Of a stretch of DNA of 64,000 nucleotides, positions 36,276 to 44,351 are shown in pieces. A program made the translations under genes and the position numbers. Under the pieces are notes generated by a model. That model saw nothing but the letters and a program-made list of their open reading frames with translations. It searched no databases and was not told the origin of the DNA. The first letter of the stretch is position 1. The number at the start of each line of letters is the position of its first letter. Location: the NCBI RefSeq assembly GCF_002973525.1, contig NZ_PVEN01000001.1, positions 806,001 to 870,000 on the forward strand, read 5' to 3'. The DNA comes from Paraburkholderia sp. BL21I4N1 (GTDB lineage: Bacteria > Pseudomonadota > Gammaproteobacteria > Burkholderiales > Burkholderiaceae).

Positions 36276-37514
36276 TTGAATCACCAACGATCGCCATGGT
36301 CGCGTACAGCGGCTCCGGGCGAAGTCATCTATTCGGAAGGCTTCGCGGGCGACGCTGTCATCTACGTTATCGCGGATGGCAAAGTCGAAATCTCCACCCA
36401 GTGCGATGAAAAGAAGGTGATTCTCGCCACGCTAGGTAAGGGCGAGTTTTTCGGTGAAGCGGCTTTGTTGCCTCCGGAACCGCGAGCGCATACCGCGAAA
36501 GCACTCAGCTTCCTTCAACTCACCGTGATCGCGGCGAACGTCGTGGAAGAAGAGCTCGAACGCGTGTCGCCGCTGCTGCGTCATATCGTGCGCACCATGA
36601 TTCGTCGCGTGAAAAAGAAAGACGATGTGCTCGCCACCAATACGCACGCCGATTTTCTGCCGGGTGTCGTCTCGTATGCGCACGTTCTCGCGTTGATGGC
36701 CGGTGTCGAAAGCGCCGATCGGGATGCTCGCATGCGCCGCGCGCAAGGCGAGGAATTCTCTGTGCCGCTTCCCGAAGTCATCAAGAAGTGCCACGCGATT
36801 GCAGGCCATTCCCGTCCCCATGTGATGGCCATGCTCAAGCGCATGGAGAAACTCAATCTGGTCACGCTCGAACCGGGCCGCTCCGAACGTCTGAGCAATA
36901 CATCCCCGCGCTATTCGACGGAAGGCGCGGCGGGCCGTCAGCTCGTCACGTTCGATCCGGTGCGAATCACGGAACGCGCGCAACAGGTAGCGGACCATGA
37001 TCTCGATCTGTCGATCAGCAGCGAACTGGAGTTGATCGAACTCGACGATCTGGAAGCGTTGATCGGCGTGGAGAAGAAGGTCATTCTCAACAAGCTGTCT
37101 CACGCGGAAATCGCCGAAGATCTGTTCGCGTTTCGCAAGACCCGCGTGTTGAATTACGTCGAGGAGAAGGGCATTACGTATTTTTCGCGTCGTACGGTGC
37201 GCGGCGCCAGCGATGTGAACTCGCTCGACGATCTGGAGTTCGTCGATCAGCGCACGCTGTTCGAAGCCGTCAGCGCGTTCGATACCTACGATCTGGCGAA
37301 ACTGCTTTCCGCGGCAACGGGGCAACCGGCGGCCGAGCGCTTGATGTCGGTGATGACGGAAGCGCGAAAGAAAGAGGTGTCGTGGGTCATGCGGCGCGAA
37401 ATCAAAATCGATCCGCTGGAAATTGCCGAGATCGAGCAGCGCTTCATCGAGACCATACGCGCGCTTAAAGCGCCGGCGGGTAATGCGATGCCGCTTTCCA
37501 ACCGGAGTGCGTGA
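36276..37514 (+). CDS. Cyclic-nucleotide-binding protein with FliG-C-like domain
   Basis: 412 residues in an unusual arrangement. Residues 10-110 form a CRP-type cyclic-nucleotide-binding domain with a well-formed phosphate-binding cassette: F59-G60-E61 and R70 in PRAHT. Residues 160-205 resemble a winged helix (PLPEVIKKCHAIAGHSRPHV, then MEKLNLVTLEPG). Residues 250-300 look like the middle part of FliG, and 318-396 match the FliG C-terminal domain (LEFVDQRTLFEAVSAFDTYD...DPLEIAEIEQRFIETIRAL), the part that touches the flagellar stator. Next on the strand are MotA-like and MotB-like genes. A cNMP-gated, motor-related role is inferred. It could instead be a plain Crp-type regulator with a FliG-derived tail. 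No membrane segment is seen. Confidence 0.75.
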   Translation: MNHQRSPWSRTAAPGEVIYSEGFAGDAVIYVIADGKVEISTQCDEKKVILATLGKGEFFGEAALLPPEPRAHTAKALSFLQLTVIAANVVEEELERVSPLLRHIVRTMIRRVKKKDDVLATNTHADFLPGVVSYAHVLALMAGVESADRDARMRRAQGEEFSVPLPEVIKKCHAIAGHSRPHVMAMLKRMEKLNLVTLEPGRSERLSNTSPRYSTEGAAGRQLVTFDPVRITERAQQVADHDLDLSISSELELIELDDLEALIGVEKKVILNKLSHAEIAEDLFAFRKTRVLNYVEEKGITYFSRRTVRGASDVNSLDDLEFVDQRTLFEAVSAFDTYDLAKLLSAATGQPAAERLMSVMTEARKKEVSWVMRREIKIDPLEIAEIEQRFIETIRALKAPAGNAMPLSNRSA

Positions 37515-37598
37515 AGCGATTCGCGTGCCGATCCGCCTCGCTAAACACGCTGTTTTCATTGCAGGTTCGGTGATTCGGGCGGCCATTCGAGAGGACGT

Positions 37599-38363
37599 AT
37601 GGATCTTTTGACGCTATTGGGCGCCGTGTTCGGCATCACGGCGATCGTCGCCGGCTTCTCGCTGGAGGGTGGGCACGTTACGGCGCTGTTTCAGCCGGAG
37701 GCGTTCGTCATCGTGCTGGGCGGCACGCTCGGCGCGGTGATGATCCAGAACACGTGGGCGCGATTCTTCGATGGTGTGAAGCAACTGCGGCTGGCCTTCG
37801 TGAGGGCGCGGCAGGTCGATCGCAAGAGCCTGTCGGTTCTGCTCGAATGGGGGGATCAGGCGAAGCTGAACGGCATGCTGGCGTTCGAATCGATCGAGGC
37901 CGGCGGAATCAATCCGTTTGCGCAGCGCGGGCTCGAGCTTCTGGCGAACGGTGTGGCCACCGCCGTGCTCGAAGACGCGTTGCAACGGGAGCTGGACGCG
38001 TACGAGCGCAATCACCTGGCGGCCGCGCGAATCTGGCAGCAGGCGGGCGGCTATGCGCCGACCTTCGGCATTCTCGGTGCGGTGCTCGGCTTGATTCAGG
38101 TGACAGGTCATATGCTCGAACCGGCGCAACTGGGGCAAGGTATCGCCACCGCGTTCGTGGCGACGCTTTATGGTCTCGCGTTTGCGAATCTGGTGTTTCT
38201 GCCGCTGCACGGCAAGATCCGGGCGCAGGTGGATAGCGAGTTGCGCTTCCGTCGTTTGTATCTCGACGGTCTGCTCGCGATCTCGCGCAAGGAGTCGCCG
38301 CATACGATCGAAACGCGCCTGGCGGGCGACGTGCGGGCGAGATCGGCCGAGTTGCTGGGGTAG
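37599..38363 (+). CDS. MotA-like (MotC-type) stator protein
   Basis: 254 residues with four membrane helices. MDLLTLLGAVFGITAIVAG, then EAFVIVLGGTLGAVMIQN and the final pair YAPTFGILGAVLGLIQVTG and GIATAFVATLYGLAFANLVF, are close to the MotC/PomA group and not to TolQ/ExbB proteins of the window. The conserved proline of the third helix (AP in YAPTFG) is present. With the next gene it should form an ion-driven stator. GAGAGG precedes the ATG. It is 84 bases after the FliG-like gene, in the same direction. Confidence 0.88.
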   Translation: MDLLTLLGAVFGITAIVAGFSLEGGHVTALFQPEAFVIVLGGTLGAVMIQNTWARFFDGVKQLRLAFVRARQVDRKSLSVLLEWGDQAKLNGMLAFESIEAGGINPFAQRGLELLANGVATAVLEDALQRELDAYERNHLAAARIWQQAGGYAPTFGILGAVLGLIQVTGHMLEPAQLGQGIATAFVATLYGLAFANLVFLPLHGKIRAQVDSELRFRRLYLDGLLAISRKESPHTIETRLAGDVRARSAELLG

Positions 38364-38457
38364 CAAGCCGCAAGCCTCGACATTCGGCCGCCGCACTCGA
38401 AAAGCAGGTGTGGACGGTCGTTCAATCAAACGTGAATTCGAAGCAGGCGTTGCGCGT

Positions 38458-39138
38458 ATGACTATCTCCTCGGGAAACCGACGCCTCAAGACGGACCAAA
38501 CCAGCTATCAGGACGCCGACGAAGCCGACGAGCAATCCGGACGCTGGCTGATTTCGTACGCGGACCTCATCACCTCGCTGATGGTGTTGTTCCTTGCGCT
38601 ATACGCGTTGGAGCTGGCTAAGAACCGCGAGTTGGAAATCAAGGCGCTGGAACATCGCGTGGAGAAGACGGCGACGGTTGCAGGCACCGGCAGCACGCCC
38701 GACACCGCGAAGACGCAATTGCTCTCCTTGCTGGCGCCACTCAAGCGCAACAGCCAGATTACGATTTCGAACGCGACGCAAGGCGTCGAAATCGCGATCA
38801 ACGCGAAGATCCTGTTCAACTCCGGCGACGCGCGGTTGTTACCCGAATCGTTCGACGTGCTGAGCCAGATTGCCGCGGTACTGCGCGACCGTTCGAAGAA
38901 CAATATTCTCGTCGAAGGACACACCGACAGCGTGCCGATCGCCACGGCGAAATTCGAATCGAACTGGGAGCTGTCGTCGGCGAGGGCGGGGGCGGTGGTT
39001 CGATTTTTCGCCGATAAAGGAATCGAAGCCCACAGAATGGCGGCGATCGGTCGAGCCGATAATTTCCCGTTGATTATCGGCGACGACGCCGCGGCTCGCG
39101 CCGCGAACCGGCGAGTGACGATTCTCGTCGAGTATTGA
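38458..39138 (+). CDS. MotB-like (OmpA-domain) stator protein
   Basis: 226 residues: short cytoplasmic N-terminus, one membrane helix with the ion-carrying aspartate (D36 in WLISYADLITSLMVLFLALY), and a C-terminal peptidoglycan-binding OmpA/MotB domain with VEGHTDSVPI and NWELSSARA. This is MotB/MotD-like, shorter than many flagellar MotB proteins (about 300 residues) because the linker is compact. The ATG at 38458 is chosen for lack of a better site; the frame is open upstream into the MotA gene. Forms a stator with the preceding protein. Confidence 0.88.
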   Translation: MTISSGNRRLKTDQTSYQDADEADEQSGRWLISYADLITSLMVLFLALYALELAKNRELEIKALEHRVEKTATVAGTGSTPDTAKTQLLSLLAPLKRNSQITISNATQGVEIAINAKILFNSGDARLLPESFDVLSQIAAVLRDRSKNNILVEGHTDSVPIATAKFESNWELSSARAGAVVRFFADKGIEAHRMAAIGRADNFPLIIGDDAAARAANRRVTILVEY

Positions 39139-39252
39139 AGACGTATCGAGTGCGGCGTAGAACGCCGCACCGCACCGCACCCAGCCTCTCATTCCACGCT
39201 AAAGTATCGGCAACCATGCCGCCGCGCGTCGTTCCGGGAGCCCTTTACCGTC

Positions 39253-40107
39253 ATGCCAGTCAATACCTCGCCGGACCCGGTCGTGTCCGCCTGCAGCTCG
39301 CTAGGCGGCTTCCTGCGCGATCGTCGCTCGCGCCTGCAGCCCGCGCCGGAAGCGCAAATTCGCCGCCGCACGCCGGGCCTTCGGCGGGAAGAAGTGGCCA
39401 TCCGCGCCAACGTCAGCGTCGCGTGGTACACGTGGCTGGAACAGGGGCGCGGCGGTCCGCCGTCGAATGAAGTTCTGGAGCGGCTCGCCCGCGCGCTCGA
39501 ACTCGACGCCGCCGGCCGCGAGATGTTGTTTCTGCTCGCGCAGCAACGCCCGCCGCCGCTCAGCCCCGTAGAGACTTCATCGGTGACGCCCGCTTTGCAA
39601 CGCGTGCTGGACGGCATGCCCACCAGCGCCGCGATCGTGAAAACGCCGACGTGGGACGTGGTGGCGTGGAACGCGGCCGCCGTCGCGGTGCTGGGCGACT
39701 ACGCCGCGCTGCCGGTTCGCGAGCGCAACGTGTTGCGGCGTCTGTTCGGCGACCCGACCCTGCGCGCCTGCCAGCCGCATTGGGAAGAGAGCGCACGTGT
39801 TGCGGTCGCCGTGTTTCGTTTCGATATCGCGCGGGTAGGCGGTTCTGGCGAGGCGTCGGCGTTGGCCGCCGAACTCCAGGACAGCAGCGAAGACTTCCGG
39901 CGACTCTGGGCCGAGAACGACGTGCTCAACCACTGGGGCGGCACGAAGCACATGCGGCATTCGGTGGCCGGCTTGCTCACGCTCGAATACTCCGCGTTTC
40001 CCGTGGCCGGCGCGGATGGCTTGAGCATGGTCGTCTTCACGCCGGTGGCGCCGGCCGATGTCGAGGCGGTCAAAGCGCTCGTAGCGCGTCAGGCCCAGCT
40101 CGCGTGA
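39253..40107 (+). CDS. XRE-type regulator with MmyB-like ligand domain
   Basis: 284 residues. The N-terminal helix-turn-helix spans about 18-90 (GLRREEVAIRANVSVAWYTWLEQGRG) and is followed by an MmyB-like domain with KTPTWDVVAWNAAAVAVLGDY, NVLRRLFGD and HMRHSVAGLLTLEYSAFPV. Such proteins often control neighbouring oxidoreductase or transporter genes; in this window no such target is adjacent. Its stop overlaps a possible GTG start of the following LysR gene. Confidence 0.88.
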   Translation: MPVNTSPDPVVSACSSLGGFLRDRRSRLQPAPEAQIRRRTPGLRREEVAIRANVSVAWYTWLEQGRGGPPSNEVLERLARALELDAAGREMLFLLAQQRPPPLSPVETSSVTPALQRVLDGMPTSAAIVKTPTWDVVAWNAAAVAVLGDYAALPVRERNVLRRLFGDPTLRACQPHWEESARVAVAVFRFDIARVGGSGEASALAAELQDSSEDFRRLWAENDVLNHWGGTKHMRHSVAGLLTLEYSAFPVAGADGLSMVVFTPVAPADVEAVKALVARQAQLA

Positions 40108-40133
40108 ACGCACAACCTTTTCATTCGAACCCG

Positions 40134-41054
40134 ATGCGCCTGCCTCGTCCACTTCCGCCCTTGCTGTCGCTGCGCGCTTTCGAAGCGGCCGCCAGGCTGC
40201 TGAGTTTCAGCCACGCCGCGCAGGAACTGTTCGTCACGCAGAGCGCTATCAGTCATCAGATCCAGAAGCTCGAAGCCGATCTCGGCGTGGCACTGTTCGA
40301 TCGGCTCACGCGCGCCGTCGAATTGACGTCGGCGGGTGTCGCGTATTACGCGCGCGTGCATGAAGCATTCGAGTTGTTGCGGCTCGGCACTCAGGAGGTT
40401 CGCGCGCCGTCCGTCGAACGGACAAGCCTGAGCGTCGGCATTCTGGCTTCGTTCGCGACACGCTGGCTGGCGCCGCGTTTGCAGGCTTTTTCGGCGGCGC
40501 ATCCGCGGATCGATCTGCACCTACGGCCCGAGATCGCACTTGCCGACGTGCCGGGCGGTGAAGTGGACGTGGCGATCCGTTATGGCCTCGGCGGTTGGCG
40601 CGGGGTGCGCGCGCAACGGTTGATGACGGAACGTTTGTCGCTGGTGTGCGCGCCGTCGCTGGTGGCGGGCAGAAAGCGTCCGCGCGAACCGAAGGACCTG
40701 TTGCGCTTTCCGCTGCTCACGTCGTATTCGCGGCAGTCGTTCGAATGGGACGCCTGGAGCCGTCGTTTCGGCCTCGATCTGACGCAATCGCAGCAGGTGC
40801 ATCTGCACGACTACAACATCGTCGTGGAAGCGGCGCTCGCTGGACAAGGCATTGCGATGGGCCGTCACCGCCTGATCGCGCGGCAACTGGCGAGCGGCGC
40901 GCTGGTCGAGGCATTGCCCGATGCACGACTGGACGACACCCGCATCGGCTGGTGGTTCGTCACGCCCAAGGGCAACCTGGGCGCGGCGGCCGCCGCGTTC
41001 CGGGACTGGCTCGCCGAGGCGGCGAAACAGGACGGGTTAGAGCCGACGCATTAG
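40134..41054 (+). CDS. LysR-type regulator (GcvA-like) beside the RidA/aminotransferase pair
   Basis: 306 residues from the ATG giving MRLPRPLPPLLSLRAFEAAA, the usual GcvA-type start. The helix-turn-helix is about 18-75 (SHAAQELFVTQSAISHQIQ), and the effector domain contains LSVGILASFATRWLAPRLQAF and GGEVDVAIRYGLGGW. A GTG at 40104, overlapping the previous stop as GTGA, would add ten residues and coupling. It precedes ridA-like and aminotransferase genes by 92 bases and probably regulates them. Confidence 0.85.
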   Translation: MRLPRPLPPLLSLRAFEAAARLLSFSHAAQELFVTQSAISHQIQKLEADLGVALFDRLTRAVELTSAGVAYYARVHEAFELLRLGTQEVRAPSVERTSLSVGILASFATRWLAPRLQAFSAAHPRIDLHLRPEIALADVPGGEVDVAIRYGLGGWRGVRAQRLMTERLSLVCAPSLVAGRKRPREPKDLLRFPLLTSYSRQSFEWDAWSRRFGLDLTQSQQVHLHDYNIVVEAALAGQGIAMGRHRLIARQLASGALVEALPDARLDDTRIGWWFVTPKGNLGAAAAAFRDWLAEAAKQDGLEPTH

Positions 41055-41146
41055 TCTCGCTCATCCGTTGCAGGGAAAAATTGATTGGTCACGGTGTGTG
41101 CCGGGCTAATACGATCGGACTTTCCCTCTTGCCTGGACAATTCGAC

Positions 41147-41623
41147 ATGACTGCTTCGATCTCCGCACGTGTTGCAAGCCTCGGTCTCACGATCGAGCCC
41201 GCTGCGGCTGCCGCCGCCAATTACGTACCGTACGTGCAGGAAGGACATCTTTTGCATGTGTCCGGCCAGATCTCGCGCAAGGCGGGGCAACCGGCCTATC
41301 TCGGACATCTCGGCGATACCGTGTCGGACGACGACGGTATCGAAGCGGCACGTTCGGCCGCGCTGAGCGTGCTAGCGCAGATCGCCGCCGCTACCGGCGA
41401 CCGTCTGGACCGCGTGGCCCGCGTCGTGCGACTGCGCGTATTCGTTGCCAGCACACCTGATTTCGCGCGCCACAGCGTGATTGCCAACGGCGCGTCGGAC
41501 CTGATGGTTCAAGTCTTCGGCGACGCCGGGCGGCACGCGCGCAGCGCCGTCGGCGTCGCCTCGCTGCCCGCCGGCGTGGCCGTCGAAGTCGAAGCCGTGA
41601 TTGCACTGACGTCATTGGAATAA
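41147..41623 (+). CDS. RidA/YjgF-family protein
   Basis: 158 residues of YjgF/RidA fold: LLHVSGQISRKAGQ near the start, AARSAALSVLAQIAAATGD, VVRLRVFVAS, and HARSAVGVASLPAGVAVEVEAVI with the arginine that in RidA binds the imine's carboxylate. RidA proteins hydrolyse reactive enamine/imine products of PLP enzymes. The next gene, two bases downstream, encodes a PLP enzyme, so the pairing makes functional sense. Confidence 0.9.
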   Translation: MTASISARVASLGLTIEPAAAAAANYVPYVQEGHLLHVSGQISRKAGQPAYLGHLGDTVSDDDGIEAARSAALSVLAQIAAATGDRLDRVARVVRLRVFVASTPDFARHSVIANGASDLMVQVFGDAGRHARSAVGVASLPAGVAVEVEAVIALTSLE

Positions 41624-41625
41624 CT

Positions 41626-42822
41626 ATGTCCGCTCTGCTTTCTACTGCCGCCGTGGAGGCACTTCGCGCCCGCACGCCAGGCACGCAGCACACCACGCAT
41701 TTCAATCACGCGGGCGCTTCGCTGCCGTCTTCGGCGACGTTGGAGGCGATACACGCGCACCTTTGGCGCGAAGCCACGACAGGGCCGATGGAAGCCGGCA
41801 TCGTGGGACGCGAGCAGACCGAACGCGCGCGCGGACTGGCCGCTCGGCTGTTCAATGCGCAGCCCGCCGAGATCGCGTTGACCACGGGAAATTCGCCTGG
41901 CTGGGGCGCCGCATTTGCCGCGTTGGGTCCGTGGCGAGCGGGCGAGCGTATTCTCATCGGCCGTCACGAATGGGGCGGCAATCTGAGCACGATGCGTGCG
42001 CTGGCGCAGCGCACCGGCGTCTCGATCGACCTGATTCCCTGCGATGCGAACGGCGCGGTGGATCCGCAAGCGCTGGAGGCGATGCTCGACGAACGTGTGC
42101 GCCTGATCGCGCTCACGTGGTTGCCGGCCAACGGCGGTTTGATCAATCCGGCCGCGGCGATCGGGCAGGTGGCGCGCCGTCACGGCATTGCGTATTTCAT
42201 CGACGCCGCGCAGGCCGCCGGGCAGTTGCCGATCAACGTCGCCGAGCTGGGTTGCGACGTGCTGAGCACCGCGGGTCGCAAGGGCCTGCGTGGGCCGCGG
42301 GGCACCGGTCTGCTGTATGTACGGCAGGCGTTTCTACCGCGCTTGACGCCGTCCTATACCGACACACATTCCGCGCCGCTGAACGCCAACGGAGACCCGG
42401 TCTTGCGCGACGACGCGGGGCGCTTCGAATCGTCGGAGGCGGCCCTCGCGCTGCATGGTGGACTGGCGAATGCACTGGAAGAAGCGCTGGAAATCGGCAT
42501 CGACGCGATCCGCGCGCGGATCGACAGCATGGCGCAGCGGTTGCGCGTGCAACTAGCCGAACTGCCCGGTGTGACGGTGCTCGATCTCGGGGGCGAACGT
42601 TCCGGGTTGATCGCGTTCAACCTTGCGGGTCTCGACGCCGTCTCGGTGCAGCGCAGTCTGGCCGCGCAAGGCATCGTGATCGGCAGCAACGGCGTCAGCT
42701 ATACACCGTTCGACATGACGGCGCGCGGGTTGCAACAGATCGCGCGCGCGTCGATCAGCTATCTGACCACGGAAGCGGAAATCGAGCGATTGCTGAGCCA
42801 GATCCACGCGCTGACGGCGTAG
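41626..42822 (+). CDS. Class V aminotransferase (PLP-dependent)
   Basis: 398 residues. Class V fold type I: FNHAGASLPSSATLEAI, LTTGNSPGWGAAF, the cofactor-binding aspartate in AYFIDAAQAAGQLPI and the Schiff-base lysine in STAGRKGLRGPRG, then GLLYVRQAF. This group includes cysteine desulfurase-like, isopenicillin-epimerase-like and amino-acid lyase enzymes; the substrate cannot be fixed. It follows the RidA gene by two bases, so the RidA protein likely clears its reactive product. Confidence 0.88.
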   Translation: MSALLSTAAVEALRARTPGTQHTTHFNHAGASLPSSATLEAIHAHLWREATTGPMEAGIVGREQTERARGLAARLFNAQPAEIALTTGNSPGWGAAFAALGPWRAGERILIGRHEWGGNLSTMRALAQRTGVSIDLIPCDANGAVDPQALEAMLDERVRLIALTWLPANGGLINPAAAIGQVARRHGIAYFIDAAQAAGQLPINVAELGCDVLSTAGRKGLRGPRGTGLLYVRQAFLPRLTPSYTDTHSAPLNANGDPVLRDDAGRFESSEAALALHGGLANALEEALEIGIDAIRARIDSMAQRLRVQLAELPGVTVLDLGGERSGLIAFNLAGLDAVSVQRSLAAQGIVIGSNGVSYTPFDMTARGLQQIARASISYLTTEAEIERLLSQIHALTA

Positions 42823-42841
42823 TCGGACTGATTGGAAACAG

Positions 42842-42882
42842 CAAAAAAAAACGGGGCGGCCCTCGCAAGAGCGCCGCCCCGT
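42842..42882 (-). terminator. Intrinsic terminator for the DUF1330 gene
   Basis: ACGGGGCGGC (42851-42860) pairs with GCCGCCCCGT (42873-42882). On the minus strand the stem is followed by nine T residues (the A run at 42842-42850), so it ends transcription of the DUF1330 gene; read from the plus strand it lacks a U tract. Confidence 0.85.
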
Positions 42883-42900
42883 TGCCTGCGGATGACGGTG

Positions 42901-43194
42901 TTATTCCGCGCCGCGAACAATGCGCAGATCGCGCTCCACGCCGTCGCCGAGTGCTTCGAGCGCCTTCTTGTAGGCTTCGCTTTCGTACGCGGCGACAGCC
43001 TGTTCAAAGCTCGGATATTCGATCACGACCGTGCGTTCCTTCAGGCCCTGCTCGCGGGCATCTTCCGCCACGCCACGCACGATGAACTTGCCACCCGCGG
43101 CGGCCACGGCCGGCGCGGCGAGTTGTGCATACGCGGCCAGTTTCGACGCGTCTTTGGTGGCGCGATATGAGGTTACCCAATAGCCCTTGCTCAT
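42901..43194 (-). CDS. DUF1330 family protein
   Basis: 97 residues, the full length for DUF1330 (dimeric ferredoxin-like fold): KGYWVTSYRATKDASKLAAYAQLA, GGKFIVRGVAEDAREQ and RTVVIEYPSFEQAVAAYES. The function is unknown. AGGAG precedes the start, and a strong terminator follows. Confidence 0.9.
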   Translation of the reverse strand: MSKGYWVTSYRATKDASKLAAYAQLAAPAVAAAGGKFIVRGVAEDAREQGLKERTVVIEYPSFEQAVAAYESEAYKKALEALGDGVERDLRIVRGAE

Positions 43195-43324
43195 TTGAAT
43201 CTCCTGGTTCGGTGAGAATGCGGCCGCTGCATTGCACAGCAGACAACCGGCATTATGTCGCTTTCACGCGTGGCCGGCGACGCGGCATGACGATGACGAA
43301 CCTCAGTGCCGCGTGTGATGCTGC

Positions 43325-43360
43325 GCTCATGCCGCTCAGGCCGCTCATGCCGCTCATGCC
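43325..43360. repeat. Four tandem 9-base repeats next to a LysR stop codon
   Basis: Unit GCTCATGCC: copies at 43325, 43334 (one change), 43343 and 43352, ending two bases from the stop codon of the minus-strand LysR gene. Confidence 0.8.
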
Positions 43361-43362
43361 GC

Positions 43363-44253
43363 TTACGCATGCGCCACCGGCAGATTACCCGCGATCGTTT
43401 CCGCGATGATGTCTTTCAGACGCGCCACCGCCGGTTCCAACGTTCGCGCGCCGTCATGCAGCGACACCTGCAAGACGGGCGCACGCACCGTGGGCAGCGC
43501 TAGCGCATCGCCTACCACCTGAAGCTTCGCGGGCAAGCCTGCCGCCGTGCGCAGCGTCACGCCGAGGCCCGCTTCCACGGCGGCCCACAAACCGGGCAAG
43601 CTCGGGCTCGTAAACGCGATTCGCCACGGCAGCCCGGCTTTATCCAACGCCTCCAACGCGCGCTGCCGGAAGAAACACGGCGCCTCGAACAGCACGAGCG
43701 GAATAGGCTCGTCTCTGGCCCACAACCTTTCCTCCGACGCCGGGCCGATCCACACCAGATCCACGGCGCCCACCGGTTCGGCGTCGGCGCGCGTCTCCTG
43801 ACCCAGCGACAGCACGAGATCGAGCTCGCCCTTGTCGAGCCGTTCGAGCAGCCGCCGATTGCCTTCCACTACCGCTTCGATCCGCACCGCCGGATGCGCG
43901 CGTTTGAAGCGGCCGAGCACGGTCGGCAACCACGTTTCGGCGAAATCGGCGGGCAAGCCGATGCGCACCAGGCCGTCGATCGCGAAGCCGCGCACCGCGC
44001 TCACCGCTTCGTCGTTGAGTTCCAGAATGCGCCGCGCGTAGGCCAGCATCACGTCGCCGGCGGGCGTGAGCGCGAGACCGCGGCCCTGCTTCTGAAACAG
44101 CGCCTCGCCGACGCTTTCCTCGATCTTGCGCAACTGCTGGCTCACCGCCGACTGCGAGCGCCCGAGGCGATCGGCCGCGCGATTGAAGCTGCCGAGTTGC
44201 TGCGCGGTGACCAGCGTGCGCAGCACGTCCATGTCGAGATTGATCCGGTTCAT
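43363..44253 (-). CDS. LysR-type regulator, divergent from the MFS transporter
   Basis: 296 residues from the ATG giving MNRINLDMDVLRTLV. Helix-turn-helix about 8-66 (SFNRAADRLGRSQSAVSQQLR), then a compact effector domain (VRIGLPADFAETWLPTVLGRF, GELDLVLSLGQ, AAVEAGLGVTLRTAAGL). The upstream intergenic region (44254-44351) is AT-rich and shared with the MFS gene, its probable target. Confidence 0.88.
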   Translation of the reverse strand: MNRINLDMDVLRTLVTAQQLGSFNRAADRLGRSQSAVSQQLRKIEESVGEALFQKQGRGLALTPAGDVMLAYARRILELNDEAVSAVRGFAIDGLVRIGLPADFAETWLPTVLGRFKRAHPAVRIEAVVEGNRRLLERLDKGELDLVLSLGQETRADAEPVGAVDLVWIGPASEERLWARDEPIPLVLFEAPCFFRQRALEALDKAGLPWRIAFTSPSLPGLWAAVEAGLGVTLRTAAGLPAKLQVVGDALALPTVRAPVLQVSLHDGARTLEPAVARLKDIIAETIAGNLPVAHA

Positions 44254-44351
44254 CGTTCGGTTTTGTGAATGTATCGGATAAGAAATATTCAATTTTCTAA
44301 TTATTCTAGGACGTTTAAGGTTCCCGAATCGAAAAAACTTCGGGCTCGCCC

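Noticed and set aside
37599-39138. MotA/MotB-like pair as a Zorya (ZorAB) anti-phage system
   Set aside because: No ZorC/D/E-type helicase or nuclease genes follow; the MotB-like protein has a standard short form without a long cytoplasmic tail, and a FliG-like gene precedes it.
39651-40133. Upstream extension of the LysR frame through the XRE gene
   Set aside because: The extra residues overlap the XRE coding region in another frame and are arginine/glycine-rich; the LysR family start is at 40134 (or GTG 40104).
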